Below are positions 9,481-22,421 of a DNA stretch of 64,000 nucleotides, piece after piece; the stretch's first letter is position 1; every line of letters begins with the position of its first letter. The notes under the pieces are model-generated. The model ran no database searches, was not told where the DNA came from, and saw only the letters and a list, made by a program, of their open reading frames with translations. The stretch spans positions 19,524,501-19,588,500 of the forward strand of contig CM068585.1 in NCBI GenBank assembly GCA_035048485.1, in the 5' to 3' direction. Origin of the DNA: Pteria penguin (lineage: Eukaryota; Mollusca; Bivalvia; Pterioida; Pteriidae). A program made the translations under genes and the position numbers.

Positions 9481-11921
9481 ATTGTACATTTTAAATGAGA
9501 CTTGTAAAGATTCATTGATACACTGTGATATTGTTTATGATTTGGAATTACTTTTGCATAAATTTCTATTTATCATGCATAAGATAAAAGTATGCACTTC
9601 CAAAAAGTACTGCATCGACAACGTCATCGTCATCATCAAGTGGTACAAAACGATCTGTTAGATCTTTCAACATGCGGATCACTTCATCTGTTTTATTTTC
9701 ATTGGTGTCAAAGAGCCCAAGAGAATACTAAAAAGAGATTTGAGAAATTCTCTTATTAAGAATAATTTCAATTCATTGCAAATTTTTTATCAAACATAAG
9801 CAATGAAAAAATTTTACATAAAGGCTCTTGAATCTCCAGGTCTCAAAAAGGAATAAACACATGTAATTTAATTCATTTACATATATGGGTATAACTTAAG
9901 AGGAATTGTAATTTTTCCCTCAAACAAAATATACTTTCTAACAAAACAGAATATTGTAACTTTAATGTCCCCTGCAAAGCAAAATGCAACAACAGGGATA
10001 AGGATTTTAGTGTCTCAAGCTGGAGTCACATTCTTGTACAATTCCATAGTTTTACTGACCATGCATGTAATATGTAAGCAAATTGACAAAAAAAAAAAAG
10101 ATTACCTGCTTTGTCTTTAATGCTGCATATTGGCTATGTTTGTGCTGAAGATGCTTTGGATAATTTTTTTTCCAAATGTTGGGCAACCTGAGGGATATTT
10201 CGAATAATGGCTGTAGCAAAGATAAATGTAAACTCTTTCAACAATGTCCTCTGTTCCAAGATGGAAGGGATGTAGGTCAAATTATTATCAAAACCGGTAG
10301 ATCCCACAGGATTTATTGCTGTATACCTGTCAACGATTGCATAGATTTGAAATAAATGCAGACTCTGTGTTTTTCGATCAGTTGTTCGGTATGAAGGTAA
10401 TATATCCTTATCCCAATTATCACCCACAAGTTGAAACTGCAAGAGAGGCTTTTCATTTTTAGCCCATTTTTCCTGTAAAAAGAGGTATGTGCTATATCAT
10501 ATATGTTTTATAAATGATGTTTTGATAAAATTGCAATTAATTGAGTGGCATACCTGCACCGTGACCTTTGGCCCATGATCTTGAAAATCAATAGGATTCA
10601 ACATCTCATGATGGCAAAGATTTGTGGTAAGTTTGCTAAAGATGCAAGTACTGTCTTAAAATATTAATTGATTTTTTCAGCTTTTCCTGAGAAATATTTT
10701 CATTTCAAGTGTAAAGGTGTGGTGTGTATCATGACAACAATAATTACCTTTAAATTTCTTAGTTCTTCATCCAGCTTGTCCTTCCATCCTGCAAGATTAT
10801 GTTGAAGGGTTTGGGGAGGCACACTTGACCCAGCCTTGCAGAGTAGCTCGATAGTCTTCAAATTAAAGCAAATAAATCAGCTATACAAAAGACACTGTCT
10901 TAATACCATCCCCAGCCCTTCCCAAAACCTCTGCAAACAGATGGACACATACAATTTAGGTCAAATTCAGCATTCAGAGTCTACACATGATTCATCAATA
11001 TTCTAAGTTACATGTAGGCAGACACAGACATAGACAGATCACTGGAGAAGAGATTGACAAGACTTGTGTATACAATATCATGAATATGGTCCCAAATGGA
11101 TCTTATGATCATGAAGAATCTGCATGTGAAATATCGAAGCTCTACTACTCTACTACAAACAGTTCACAAGATATAGCCCAGGTTAAAGTTTTCTCTACAC
11201 AACCCCTGACTTAACACATGCATTAAATCTAAGCTGACACATTGTGATACATTTATCAGCCATTCAGAAGTGTGCCTAGTTAGTGTGTAGAAAAGCAGAA
11301 TCACAATGCCCGACTTAATGAGGATGTCAACTGCAGTGAGTCAAAAAGGAACACTTACCCCTTGAGTACAGCCACCTTGAGCTAAAATAAATGCTACCAT
11401 GTAGTGTAAGCTTGACATCTCTTGGCATCTTCCATGCAATCTTATAGCACTGGAGAACATAACATGAAAGAATGACTTTTCACAAATTACTGGTGGTGGA
11501 CTGTGTACTATTGCAGTTATGAGGGACATGTTATTTGGACATCTATCCTGTATATCACTCTGAATAGATTCCAATCTAAAGTTCACAAAATCATCAAATG
11601 TTTTTCTCTGTAGAGCGACACATGAGCCTCTTCGACAAACTTCAATACATTCAGCTTCAATGATTTTTTTCACACCTTCCACGACAGCTTTTGGGTTTGT
11701 CTGGCATAACGAATTTATAATGGTATTGTCAATTCCATTCTTATTGTCTACAATGGCCTTGCATATAACATTATGAGCTTTGGAGGTGACGAGAACTGAC
11801 TGTCTTCCACTGGGATAGTTTACAGACACCTAGTTTGAAACAAAACAATTAAACAAATAAAATCTTATGGTCATGTGAAGGAATGTTAAAATACTATTAT
11901 TAATTATATTTCCGTTATAAT

Positions 11922-12162
<241 letters not shown>

Positions 12163-12174
12163 AAGCACAAATAG

Positions 12175-12403
12175 AATCAGTGAAACACCTGGGAGTACTA
12201 TGGACCTTGGATCTCCGAAGAAATACCTGTAGAAAATAAAGACAAATTAGACAAACATATAAAGCACAAAGACACTACAGTTAACAAGGCACCCTATATT
12301 TCACTTATATTCGTTCCCCGTCTGGGACTCGAACCCACGACCTATGGTACCGAATCACCTAGCTGTCATGCATCCGACCCTCTAACCGACTGAGCTCCCC
12401 GTG
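12175..12403 (-). mobile_element. tRNA-derived SINE, minus strand
   Basis: Read on the minus strand it begins GGGGAGCTCAGTCGGTTAGA (A box in a tRNA D-arm), then GGTCGTGGGTTCGAGTCCC (B box). It continues with a non-tRNA body containing AACGAATATAAG, GTAGTGTCTTTGTGCTTTAT, TTTCTTCGGAGATCC and a TA-rich tail that merges with the 11922-12162 tract. The same family occurs at 12404, 48221, 48582 and 48966. Confidence 0.75.
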
Positions 12404-12500
12404 TTCGGTACCATTGGTCGTGGGTTCGAGTCCCAGACGGGGGAACGAATATAAGTGAAATATAGGTGTGCCATTGTTAACTGTAGTGTCTTTGTGCTTT
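12404..12500 (+). mobile_element. Truncated tRNA-derived SINE, plus strand, head to head with the preceding copy
   Basis: Starting at the CGGTACCATTGGTCGTGGG block, it matches the tRNA T-arm half and the first part of the body, and ends at TTTGTGCTTTATATAT. It is placed back to back with the minus copy, so the pair can form a long hairpin. It runs into a second (TA)n tract. Confidence 0.7.
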
Positions 12501-12509
12501 ATATATATA

Positions 12510-12598
<89 letters not shown>

Positions 12599-12620
12599 TT
12601 GTGTATGTGTGTGTGTATGT
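12500..12620. repeat. (TA)n microsatellite with a (TG)n edge
   Basis: Alternating TA from 12500 to 12593, followed by a short TGTG/TGTA tract. It is the tail of the plus-strand SINE. Confidence 0.9.
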
Positions 12621-14751
12621 ATGTGTGTATGTGTTTTTATACCATGTAAATACACAATAATCAGGCATAATAAGTATTACGTATAGTACTATTACTGCAA
12701 TACATGTATATGCAATCTAAATAAAATTCAGTTTGTAATTAAGTTCCTCTTTGAGATACTTTTACATAAGTTTGAAGTTTTACATGTTATGAGCTCTGAC
12801 TTCTTACTACAGGTACTAAGGAAGACAATGTTATTTAAATTGAATTGTGATTTTATTTCACAAAAAATGAACAAAATTAAATCAATTTCCAACTTACCAC
12901 TCAATGTTCTTGTGTAGAATGTAGTAATACTAAAAAGGAACAATAAAAATGAACATAACAAACATTCTAATGCTTAAATGCAACTTGCATATAGAATGCA
13001 ACAATGCTAAAAAGGAACAACAAAAATGAACATAACAAACATTTAAACTGAAACTAACAATGCAACTGTAACTCATGCTATTAGAACAATATCCCCTGTC
13101 AATGGCATTGTTAAAAATTAACTGAAAATTAATGATGGATTAACTTAAAAAGGTACACTTATAGGAGTTTCAAGTGTATGAAATATGAAATCAATTAACA
13201 GCCATGTACTGAGGATATTGTACTGCTAAACGGCAAACAGTCTGAAACAATCTTCTTTACCTACCTCTACTTCTCCATGGCCATGGATAGGAGAACTGGA
13301 ACTGTCACTTACCAGCAAATCTGGGAGTACATAAATGAATGGGTTCTATAGTCTTTTTTAAAAACCTTTATGTACTCTGTATTTCCATTAATGAGACATC
13401 ACTGTATTGAGTTTTTTTCCAATATGAACAAACATGTATGATCTGATGCATCACCATCTAACAAATTAAAATAATATGTACCTTTTGAAGCACTAGGAAC
13501 ATTCTGATTAAAACATAATGATTTCCTCACTGGTTTCACTTCTACTCCTAAAATAGATTGTTCAAATTCATAAAAAAGACTAAGGAGCTACATCATGTAC
13601 ACAAACTCTTGACATGTCATATCAAAGAATTTACATGTTGTATCATGTTTAACATTTCCAAGCAGTTAGCATATCTGTATACATATTTTACAATCACTGA
13701 AAGAAGAATTCCTCAATAAACTACATGTCTGCATGGTTACTTGTACATAAAAAATCATTATCAATAGAATTGACAGAATTCATGCACATTTATCACATAT
13801 TTATTAGGTTAAAAGTCAAAATTATGAAAATAAATGAATGAGGGGAAAAAAGAAAACAATTACCCTCTGGACGTGCCAAGATAGGTCTGTGTTGTATGTG
13901 TATGGAGCTGGATGGTACATAGGCAGATGCCCTACATTTAGGATCTGGCATTGAAACCTAATACAAAGAAATAATGACTATGAAAATAGTAAAGTGTTCT
14001 AGCAAACATAGCGTGATGCTTTGTACAGAGTTACACACAGACAGACACACAAATAATCAACAAAATGAGATATATCAGTATATCTATATGTGTTTGTATC
14101 GCTGTTCTTCGCAAGAAAGACAGAAATAAAGATATATATATTTGCTATTTCATCAGCATGAAGCTTTACTGTAAAATAATAATAATGGACGTATATATCT
14201 TTAGTCGTTTAGATATACGTATATGTTGCTTTTCAGTTTTTGTACATAGATTGTTTTTGTACAGTACCTGTGGCGATCGTAGTCCTCTTTTCATACCCAC
14301 GGCTGATCTTGGAGATTTGGAAAGGAACCGTCTTCTGTTATCATCGAATGTCCTTAAAATATCTTCGATCTCTTTTCTGTACTTAATAACTTTCTCGATT
14401 TTTGAGAAGCATTTCACACAGATACCTTCGCTTGTGCCAGGAATATCAACGACCTGGGCGATATCATTTCTTCTCTCCTCTGTTAATCTTAATTTTAGTT
14501 TAAACAGTTTCTTCACCTTCGAATTCCCATCACTGTCTACCTCTTTAACAACAAACGAAAAATAACACAAACAACATGAATCCGAATGGCTATATATCCT
14601 TTTCGGCGTCCGCGGTGAGGATGGAATGGGCGCCGCCATCTTTCTACACGTCTTTTGGAAGTAATCGGGGTGGTTCAATACGCCCTAAAGTCGCTAGTAT
14701 GCAAAATAACACCGAAAGATCTGTAGCTCACTTTCTGATTGGCTGTTATAT

Positions 14752-15646
14752 AAGGTCATCCTGAGATGACCTCTAATCGGCAGTTGTAAGATCTTGTACA
14801 CGGAGAGTTTCGTAGAGGAACGGAGTACAAGTCGCGTTTTAACAAGATTGCAAAATGTACATCATTAAGTTGTTTGTATGAATTAACGTCACATTTTATG
14901 TTATGAAATCAGAAGAGTGTATTATTATGTTTTGTCGATTTAGCATGCAGTCTCCTGCGTTATGGTGTTCTATTGGGAATTCCCCTGTCGAGCTGGGAGA
15001 GAGGAAATTCGAAACAGAGGGAGAAAAATCTTATTAATCATTTACAATGTATGAATGTTTTCAAAATTTGCTGAATAAAGTCTATCAAATCGAAGTCTCT
15101 TAAAATTTGTTCCATTTTTTTTTTTTTTTGGTTCTTTTCCAGTAATATTTGCAGTTGTCTGCGATGTAAATGTTATATAAAACCTAAGTTAATATTTGGC
15201 TTCATGACATTTTTTGTCTTAATTACTTACTATTGTACTTCATAATGTGTTGTTATGACTTCATAACATGCTTTATTAATTTATGACTTTATAATGTACC
15301 ATTTTGACTTTATAACATACTTTTTTGACTGCATAACTTACTTCTATGACTTCATAACGTAATATTTTGACATCATAACGTAATGTTTTGACTTCATAAC
15401 ATACTATTTTGACTGCATAACGCATTGTTGTTATAATGTAATCTTTTGATTTCATAAAGTACTTTAATGACCATGCTATTTCGACTCCATAACATACTGT
15501 ATTGACTTTATCATGTACTTATTTTAGTTCATAATGCACTATTTCGACTTCATATCACATTTGTTTGACTTGATAGTATATAAAAACTACTTAATGGCAT
15601 ATTGTTTTGGCGTTCTGTTATAGTGAAATGACTGATTATTGTTTTG
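14752..15646. repeat. Right terminal inverted repeat of helicase transposon
   Basis: Reverse-complement counterpart of 4217-5350. The inner block contains the GGTCATC/GATGACC palindrome, AAGATCTTGTACACGG and GGAACGGAGTACAAGTCGCG. The outer part (15230-15580) is the mirrored ~23-bp array. About 0.3 kb between 14940 and 15230 has no clear counterpart in the left arm. It includes a T-rich run at 15117-15130 and may be a separate insertion. Confidence 0.75.
15230..15580 (-). repeat. Subterminal tandem array of ~23-bp units (right)
   Basis: About 14-15 units of TTTTGACTTCATAACGTA-type sequence, the reverse complement of the left array unit. Best-conserved units lie near 15350-15420. Confidence 0.8.
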
Positions 15647-15890
15647 TAATGTCGTTTTTCCGTGTATATTCTTCTATTATCATCTTTTGTGTGCATGTCC
15701 TTGGTGATTTATGTCATACAGCTTTGTCAGATGTCTTCAGTTTTCTCCTTAATAATGTAATGGCGTTCCATATTTGTATTTTGTAATGTGTTTAATGTTC
15801 TAGTATATTATTTATATTCATGTATTGTATAGCTCCATGGTGACTTCTGCCACATAACTGAGCCAGTAACTCTTCTTTTTCTTCCATATT
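15647..15890 (+). mobile_element. Penelope-like 3' tail
   Basis: Matches 20655-20765 in its first half (TTTTCCGTGTATATTCT, TTTTGTGTGCATGTC, ACAGCTTTGTCAGATGTCTT) and 5205-5290 in its second half (TTCTAGTATATTATTTATAT, GGTGACTTCTGCCACATAAC, CTGAGCCAGTAACTC). It begins exactly where the helicase transposon ends, so one inserted at the edge of the other. Confidence 0.7.
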
Positions 15891-16500
15891 TGTATGTACA
15901 GATACATCATTTTCAAGTGCATTTATAATTGAATATTTGATTTACTGGGCGGCATAGAGACTTCTATAATCAGATATGGAAATATATAGAAATTAACCGC
16001 TAAGTACCGCTCTGCTTGTGTGTATTGATGAAAAGAAAAACACATTTTATCTGGTCATTGTGAATGTGTGACCAAGAACATAATTGATTTTATACCAGCG
16101 TGCATTTATACTATGACAAATGTATATTGACATGAGCAGAGGTAAATCTGGAACAAAATGCCTGAGGTTTGGCTATTCATCTAGATCAAATAGATGGTAA
16201 AATCGATTGAAATGATAAATTTTTCGTGATTAATTATTCAAATTTATTTCGCTGAAAGGGTATTGATGAATGAAAAACATCATAGTTTGTGATAATTAGA
16301 ATGCAAAGAAATACAGAATTAATTCGAATATATCATGTTTTACTATTGCACAACATGTTGCATTCAATAAATCACGGCATAGAAGAATGAGGCTCAGTTG
16401 TTGTATATCGTAGTTTTCAACGAATATATGTTCTAGATTATTCATATTTTTGTAGTAAAGTTACTTTTTCTTTTTATTTGATTTTAATAAAATATTTAGA
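15891..16500. other. Unassigned sequence
   Basis: No gene or known repeat was recognised. It is AT-rich with frequent stops in all frames. Confidence 0.3.
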
Positions 16501-16512
16501 TTTTCATGAACA

Positions 16513-16800
16513 TTGATTGTAACGTTAGGTCTCCATTTTATTCATACAGAACTGAACTCCTTTCGTTTTCAAAAGCTACATGACTATACTGATGCTGACA
16601 TTCCAGAGTATCAACTCTGGGGTATGATTTTTGGATATCTCCTCCATCAGATCATTCAATGCTGTTATATTCACGGAAATATATATAGGGATCGACCATT
16701 CCTCAAAGTAGACTTTGCAGAGAATGACATTGACGCCTTGAATGTAAGCCACATTTTAAACCATAAACCTATCCTAAATATAATAGGTCTAATATCTTAT
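16513..16800 (+). pseudogene. Penelope-like element, N-terminal fragment
   Basis: The open stretch contains YRDRPFLKVDFAENDIDALN and SHILNHKPIL, parallel to the RPFIKIKFSNKGIDYLN and QILNHKSVL blocks of the PLE at 26669-27577. The conserved RPFxKxxF...ID.LN...ILNHK pattern supports homology. It ends in an A-rich tract at 16801, so the rest was lost or displaced. A weaker RT-like piece (SYINGIKSFEF…) lies at 17020-17100. Confidence 0.6.
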
Positions 16801-16802
16801 TG

Positions 16803-16965
16803 AGAAAAAAGCAAAAAAAAAAAACAAAAAAAAAAAAAACAAACAAACAAACAAAAAAAAAAAAAACAAAACAAAACAAAACAAAAACAAAAGAAAAAAA
16901 ACCCCAAAAAACAAAACAAAACTGAAAAAAAATAATAAAATAAAATAGAACCCCCGCCCCCCAAA
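16803..16965. repeat. A-rich (A)n/(AAAC)n tract
   Basis: Long runs of A separated by single C, including CAAACAAACAAACA. This is compatible with a degenerate poly(A) or SSR tail of a retroelement. Phe-rich frames on the opposite strand are artefacts. Confidence 0.85.
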
Positions 16966-17099
16966 TCTGAAAGAGAAAATGTAAAGAAATTATTGCCATA
17001 TCTTATATTTTCAACAGTTATATCAACGGCATCAAGTCTTTTGAGTTTTTACCCTCTTTACAAATATCCCTCAGAAGTAACTTAAAAGCGGTCTTCCTA

Positions 17100-18700
17100 A
17101 CATTATACTCATAAAATGAAATAGAAATGGGCACCATAGACCGTAGATAAAGATATTTGGTTTTAGACAGTGAAGATCCTTGTTGAGATATGTCTACACT
17201 GAACTTTAAGTCTCTGGATATTCAAACGAAAGTAGAATTTCTATTGAGTCTTTATGTATGTAGGTATAAGTGGTTAAATAATTATATTGCCGAGAGGTTA
17301 TTTTTAGTCTAAATGTTTATCCGGACAACAGGTTGATATGCATACGTGAATATTCAAACACGAGTTTTCCATTAGTCGCTAGGAATATACGTGCCATAAC
17401 AAATTTACATTTTACAAGTGTGGGTACTAATTAGCCTTACAGTCTTGATCTACTCATACACTGTCATTGCCGTTATGTAATGTCATGCATTAATTAATTC
17501 GTATCCAATATAAATCAAACGATAATGAATTCATCTGGTATACTTAGATTAGACCTATCTCTAAACATCAATAATCCGTACGGAGGTGTATACAAATTAT
17601 ATGTTGAAATCTATTTCACTGAGTCAAATATACTTATTAGATAAGTTCTCACTGTAATATGTGTTCAAAATTAAAATAGAAAAGACAGTGTGTTATACAT
17701 TAAGGCTTAAAAAACTTTTTGATACTAATTAATGAAATGTTTGAAGAAGGGAGTTCTCACTGTGTTGTTGTTTTAATCTAGATCCAGCAAAGATAGGGTC
17801 ACGGTGTGAGAAGTACTATAACACTATATACATTTTGTCAAGATACACAGATGGAAATATAGACCGCTTTTGGTCTAATGTTAAAACCACGTGTTAGAAC
17901 ACTATGGTTATAAAAATGCCCTAAACTATATGGAAATTGCATACTTTTGACGTTGACAATCACATAAGAAACATTATTAATCAAAATATGCATCTGCTGT
18001 GTTCATTATATATTAGTATAGCTTTTTTTACTTTCTTACAGATCTTTTTTCACTATGAGATTATTACCTTTCAAAACATTTATTCCTGTATATTAACATC
18101 GAAAGTTTGTGGTCTCCTTTCATTCTGAGTATCTATCGTCATCGAACATCTTCTATTCAAACTGTTCCACTTTAGTGAGTAGTTGTAGCGAAAGTGTAAG
18201 AAAGGAAAGATAGCAAGCATACAACTTCCACCATTTTTTAATTTTATTTCTCGAACTTACTTGGAGTTCCCATTTCAGATAAAGATATTAACGGCTAATT
18301 AAATGCATTTATTTCTGAATCTATTTCAATAATTTCAACAGTTGGTTATGTTCTCCTTGGCCGGAAATGCGCCAAATTGACTGCGAGTAATGGAACTTCT
18401 TTATAGCATTCTGCTCCGAATGCACAGACAGAAATTGATAAACCCAGTGGATTGAATAATTTGTCTACATTAGAAACTGGGGGAAATTTTGTTTGAAAAA
18501 AAAAAAGATAATTCAAACGATGACAACATGTATCTGTGTAAATTTAGTTAGAACGGTTATAACTTGATTCAAACTGGCCAAACGGGAGAAGAGAAATCAC
18601 ATACAATGAAACAGGCATGTATTCTTAAAAAAAATTTTTTTTTTGATATTCGAATTATTAATTTTACAATTAATCCCCATTTATTCAAACAGCCACATTA
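17100..18700. other. Unassigned, probably decayed repeat
   Basis: Bounded on both sides by PLE fragments. No conserved motifs were found in the translations apart from weak PLE-like words near 17020-17200. Confidence 0.3.
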
Positions 18701-18714
18701 AATACCAGTCCAGT

Positions 18715-20370
18715 CTATAAAAAAGAAAATGGCTGATATACATAATACTTATGTTTTCGTACCCGCAGCTAATAATATTATCATTGTTTGAAAAACATAC
18801 TACATTACAGTTCTTAAAACTGAATTGAACTCTACTTCTACGTATGTTGAAACCCCTTTGTTTTAAGACTAGATCCTATCTGACCATCGTAAAGCTATGT
18901 CTGACTTCAGTTTAAGCATTGATATTCCAACTATGTATTAGCCTCCCACATTACACGAAAATCCATATAAATTACGTTTTATTTCAAATTCTAGTCACTG
19001 CTCTACAACTGTGCTTTCTAAACATATTATCTCCGCTCTTACTGTAGTTAAAGACCGTGTTATCAAGAATTGTAATGCTGTTTTAAGCAATAGTAACGTC
19101 AATTACTTTTGGTCTATCAAAACTTTTAAAGAAGTCATTGAAAAAATCCGTTTGAGAAATGTTTAGGCAAATAACGTTTCTACTTTCGAGTTTTCGACGC
19201 TATATATCTCTCTACTTCATGGCTTAATCAAAACCAAATTGTTGTCTCTCATACGCTGGTGTTTCAACAGAGTCTAAATCAACACTCTGTACTTCAGTTA
19301 CATCTGGATTATTCCCTAACAAACAATATTATAATTATAAATATTAGACTTCTATTGAGTTTTGTAATGCCATCACACTTTTGATGGATAATATTTATGT
19401 ACAATTTAATGGCGAGACTTATCAACAATTTATTGGGATTCCTATGAGCACCAACTTCGTTCTCCTTATAGCAGTTTTGTTTTTATACTGTTACGAGAGA
19501 GACTTTATGCATTCTATTCAAACCTGTGAACGTTTTGACCTTATTGATAAGTTCAATGACACCTCTAGATATCTCGATGATATTTTAGCTATCGATAACC
19601 CTGAGTTTGAAAACTATATAACTGACATTTATCCATCTGAACTTCAATTAAACAAAGCCAATTCTTCTGACCAGGAACCACTTGTTTTGGACTTAAATAT
19701 TAAAATTGTTAACAACAATATTCATACCAACATATATGATAAAAATGACGACTTGTGATTTCCCATTGTACATTGGTGATGGTGATGTCCCCAGACTCCC
19801 ATCAAATGATATTTATATTATTCAGTTGGTTCGGATCGCTAGAGCCTGCACTTACTTTTTCGATTTTCACGCAAAACATTCTCAGATTACATTTAAACTC
19901 CTTACTTAGGGTTATAGATATCATAAACATCGGAAAACTTTTGGTAAATTTTACAGATCTTATTCAGACATTTTATCTAAATTTGGAAATGTGACTTTTC
20001 AACAATATGTATCCAGCGGAATATCCCATCCCAATTTCTACTGTGACCTAGTGTACAAACCAAAGAGGGTCAACGGTTCCGATAATTTCATATCGGCGGT
20101 TTCTAAAATTATTAAACGCCTTCGACAGTATGACCCCTAGGTTATTTCTAAGATCATAGATCTTGCATTGGGTCCCTCTACAACCCAAATGCAGACTTTT
20201 ACTTGAGAGTTGTACGATAACTAACAAGGCAGTAGGGACTCTATGACGAGCCTTTTCCAAACCTTTTAAGATGAGACAATGTCCGGATCCTCGACCCCTT
20301 TTACTGTTAGTCGGGACTCCTATTGATCTCAAGGATCTGAGCTCGCTTACAGACAGGCAGAGCACGGTTA
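18715..20370 (+). pseudogene. Penelope-like element with degenerate reverse transcriptase
   Basis: Pieces in several frames line up in order as one PLE polyprotein. A VPAANNIIIV block (~18760) comes first, then PTLHENPYKLRFI and NSSHCSTTVLSKHIISALT (~18945-19045), and NVNYFWSIKTFKEVIEK. The RT core follows at 19381-19758 (IGIPMSTNF in place of the usual IGIPMGTN, then SRYLDDILAIDNP with an intact YLDD), then a C-terminal part running to LVYKPKRVNG near 20060. Internal stops occur at ~18784, 18850, 19168, 19260 and 19758. The 3' tail with GCAGAGCACGGTT and GGGAAGGTGGG runs to about 20765. A GIY-YIG endonuclease was not identified. Confidence 0.7.
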
Positions 20371-20770
20371 ATTATGTCCATGTCACCTTACATATTTTGA
20401 TAGCATCATATTATTCTATAAATGTTTCGTGTGTAATAATATTTTTATGACCTCTCTTCCTCAGAAAGCTGTTGATCCTTGTTCTCTACATGAAGGATAA
20501 TCTATATATTGTTAAATGTGTGCCCTTTGATTGGGCTGATTTTGCGGTAAATGGGAAGGTGGGCGCTCGTAAACCGGTTAACGACACCAATTGAATACGA
20601 TTGTTACTTAAACTGGCCGTCCTATATGGGTATCGTAACCGCAGCACAATCGATTATTTTTGTATTGTCGTTTTCCGTGTATATTCTACTATTATCATGT
20701 TTTGTGTGCATGTCTTTGGTGATTTGTGTCATACAGCTTTGTCAGATGTCTTCTGTTTTCTCTTCTAGAG
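20371..20770 (+). mobile_element. Penelope-like 3' untranslated tail
   Basis: Continues the PLE at 18715-20370. Shared with 4840-5205 (left TIR insert), 15650-15760 and, inverted, 38148-38370. Its CGTAAACCGGTTAAC block is the most recognisable landmark. Confidence 0.7.
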
Positions 20771-21480
20771 GAGTGAAATATACAATATATTCTTTCGGAT
20801 GCAACTCGACTTTCCACGTGCGAGTACGATATTTTTTTCGTTCATAAAATGTAGGGTTGTTTGATGGACGGTAGGCAAACATCTAATTACTACATTTTAT
20901 GAATACAGATGAATGGTGTATAGGAGTGAAATAAAAAAATCCAATGTTTAATTTTTGACGTAGTTTACGTTGTAAGTGCTAAATCATTTTAGTCAGTATG
21001 AGATTGTTATAATTAACATTAGAGATGTGTAAAACACCTCAGAGAGAAGAGGGACATGTTATAAGATTCGTTTGACAAACTTTGAAAAACTAAAGGAACA
21101 GACCAGATTAGACCCTTATTGTTATATATTATTGTTATATTGTTATTGTTATTAGAACACTGTGGACTTGGAAGGAGTAAAGAAATGTGGATGGTGGTTA
21201 TATAGTAGAAAAATATAGAAAGAAGAACAGTAAATTTCTCCAAACATTTCTGGAATAGGTGTGCCCTTCTACTAACAAAGAAAGTCTATTACAGACAAAG
21301 CAGAAACAGGATACATCTTAGCCATTGTGTAGCATCACTAAAATAGACTTTCCTTTCCTTTTGAAAGAACATGAATTAAATTTGGAAGTAAATATTACTT
21401 TATTTACTTTATTTTTGTTCCTACCGTTGTAAAGTGCTTTTTGTTGAGAAAGATGATAAATAAATATAGAACATATATAT
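20771..21480. other. Unassigned sequence
   Basis: No gene was recognised. A short TTATTGTTATA cluster (21117-21152) is the only repeat. Confidence 0.3.
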
Positions 21481-21485
21481 ATATA

Positions 21486-21770
21486 TTAATTTAGTGCACC
21501 ATATGCGCATTTCGACAACTTATGTCTCTTCAGTGATGCTCGTGGCCAAATGATTGGAATTCCCAAAATATATAAATATATGAAGAGCAGTATTGAAATA
21601 AAAAATGACCGAAAAGTGAACCAAAGAATCTATCTAAGGACAGAGTTATGCATGAGGAAGATACTCTTTAGTTTTAGAGTGATGAATATAATATCAGAGT
21701 TAACACGATTTGGCATAATGGAATCTCCCGAACAGAGCATATTGTCTTACAAAGTTCATGACAGTCAGTG
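21486..21770 (+). repeat. Dispersed repeat ('GCGCATTTCGACAAC' family), copy 1
   Basis: Marked by GCGCATTTCGACAAC, TATGTCTCTTCAGTGATGCT and a downstream CCAAAGAATC…ATGCATGAGGAAGATACTC block. Related copies lie at 31300-31490 (body only), 43100-43390 and 43430-43520. The order and spacing of the blocks are kept. I recognise this as a repeat widespread in bivalve sequence but cannot name the element. Confidence 0.6.
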
Positions 21771-22006
21771 ACAAAAGATAAAGAAACTGAGCCCTTTCAC
21801 TGGTACAGTAAAGTGTGTCTGTGTGTGTATTTTTCCTCGGAGTGTCTCTATTTGCCTCAGTTGTCCTTTTAAAGAAAATTATTAGATAAAACCACAATTA
21901 GGACAAGAGTCAACAACATCTGGGTATCAAACCTTGTAAATAAAAAACATTTCTTAATACTATTTTTGTCTATATTGTAATGACCCCTCAATTTGAGTAA
22001 CCTTTT

Positions 22007-22085
22007 GATTTTATTATTATTATTATCATCATTATTAATTATCATTATTATTATTATTAGTAGTAGTAGTAGTAGTATTAGTCTC
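22007..22085. repeat. (ATT)n/(AGT)n microsatellite
   Basis: ATT/ATC triplets followed by six TAG triplets. Confidence 0.85.
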
Positions 22086-22421
22086 TGTATGGAAGATTAT
22101 ATATAAGTTTAAATGTGTGATTTTACAGTTGTCGTGATAAGCGATAAAATTCATCCATAAAGCGTATAATCACAGCAATTGTAACTTTAACTAGTTTACC
22201 TAATGTCGATAATATAATTGCATTGCTTATTCTTTTATATTCTGCGTTTCCGTGGATATTTTTGTTATTCTGACAAAACCCGAATATATTTTACAGATTT
22301 GACTGTTGCATTTAGGATATACCATTTTTGTAGCTTCTTTTATGTCTTCATTTTCCTGGTTTAGTGTCACTAATTCTTTGAAACCGGTACAGAACTTCAA
22401 TAATTTCACAGAGTAAAACAC

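Noticed and set aside
12898..12929. A 32-nt minus-strand segment with acceptor- and donor-like ends, considered as an extra exon of the DUF6589-like gene
   Set aside because: Including it breaks the reading frame into the exon starting at 11829, whereas skipping it gives phase 0 at both sides.
16769..16999. Phe-rich minus-strand frame
   Set aside because: Translation of an A-rich tract.
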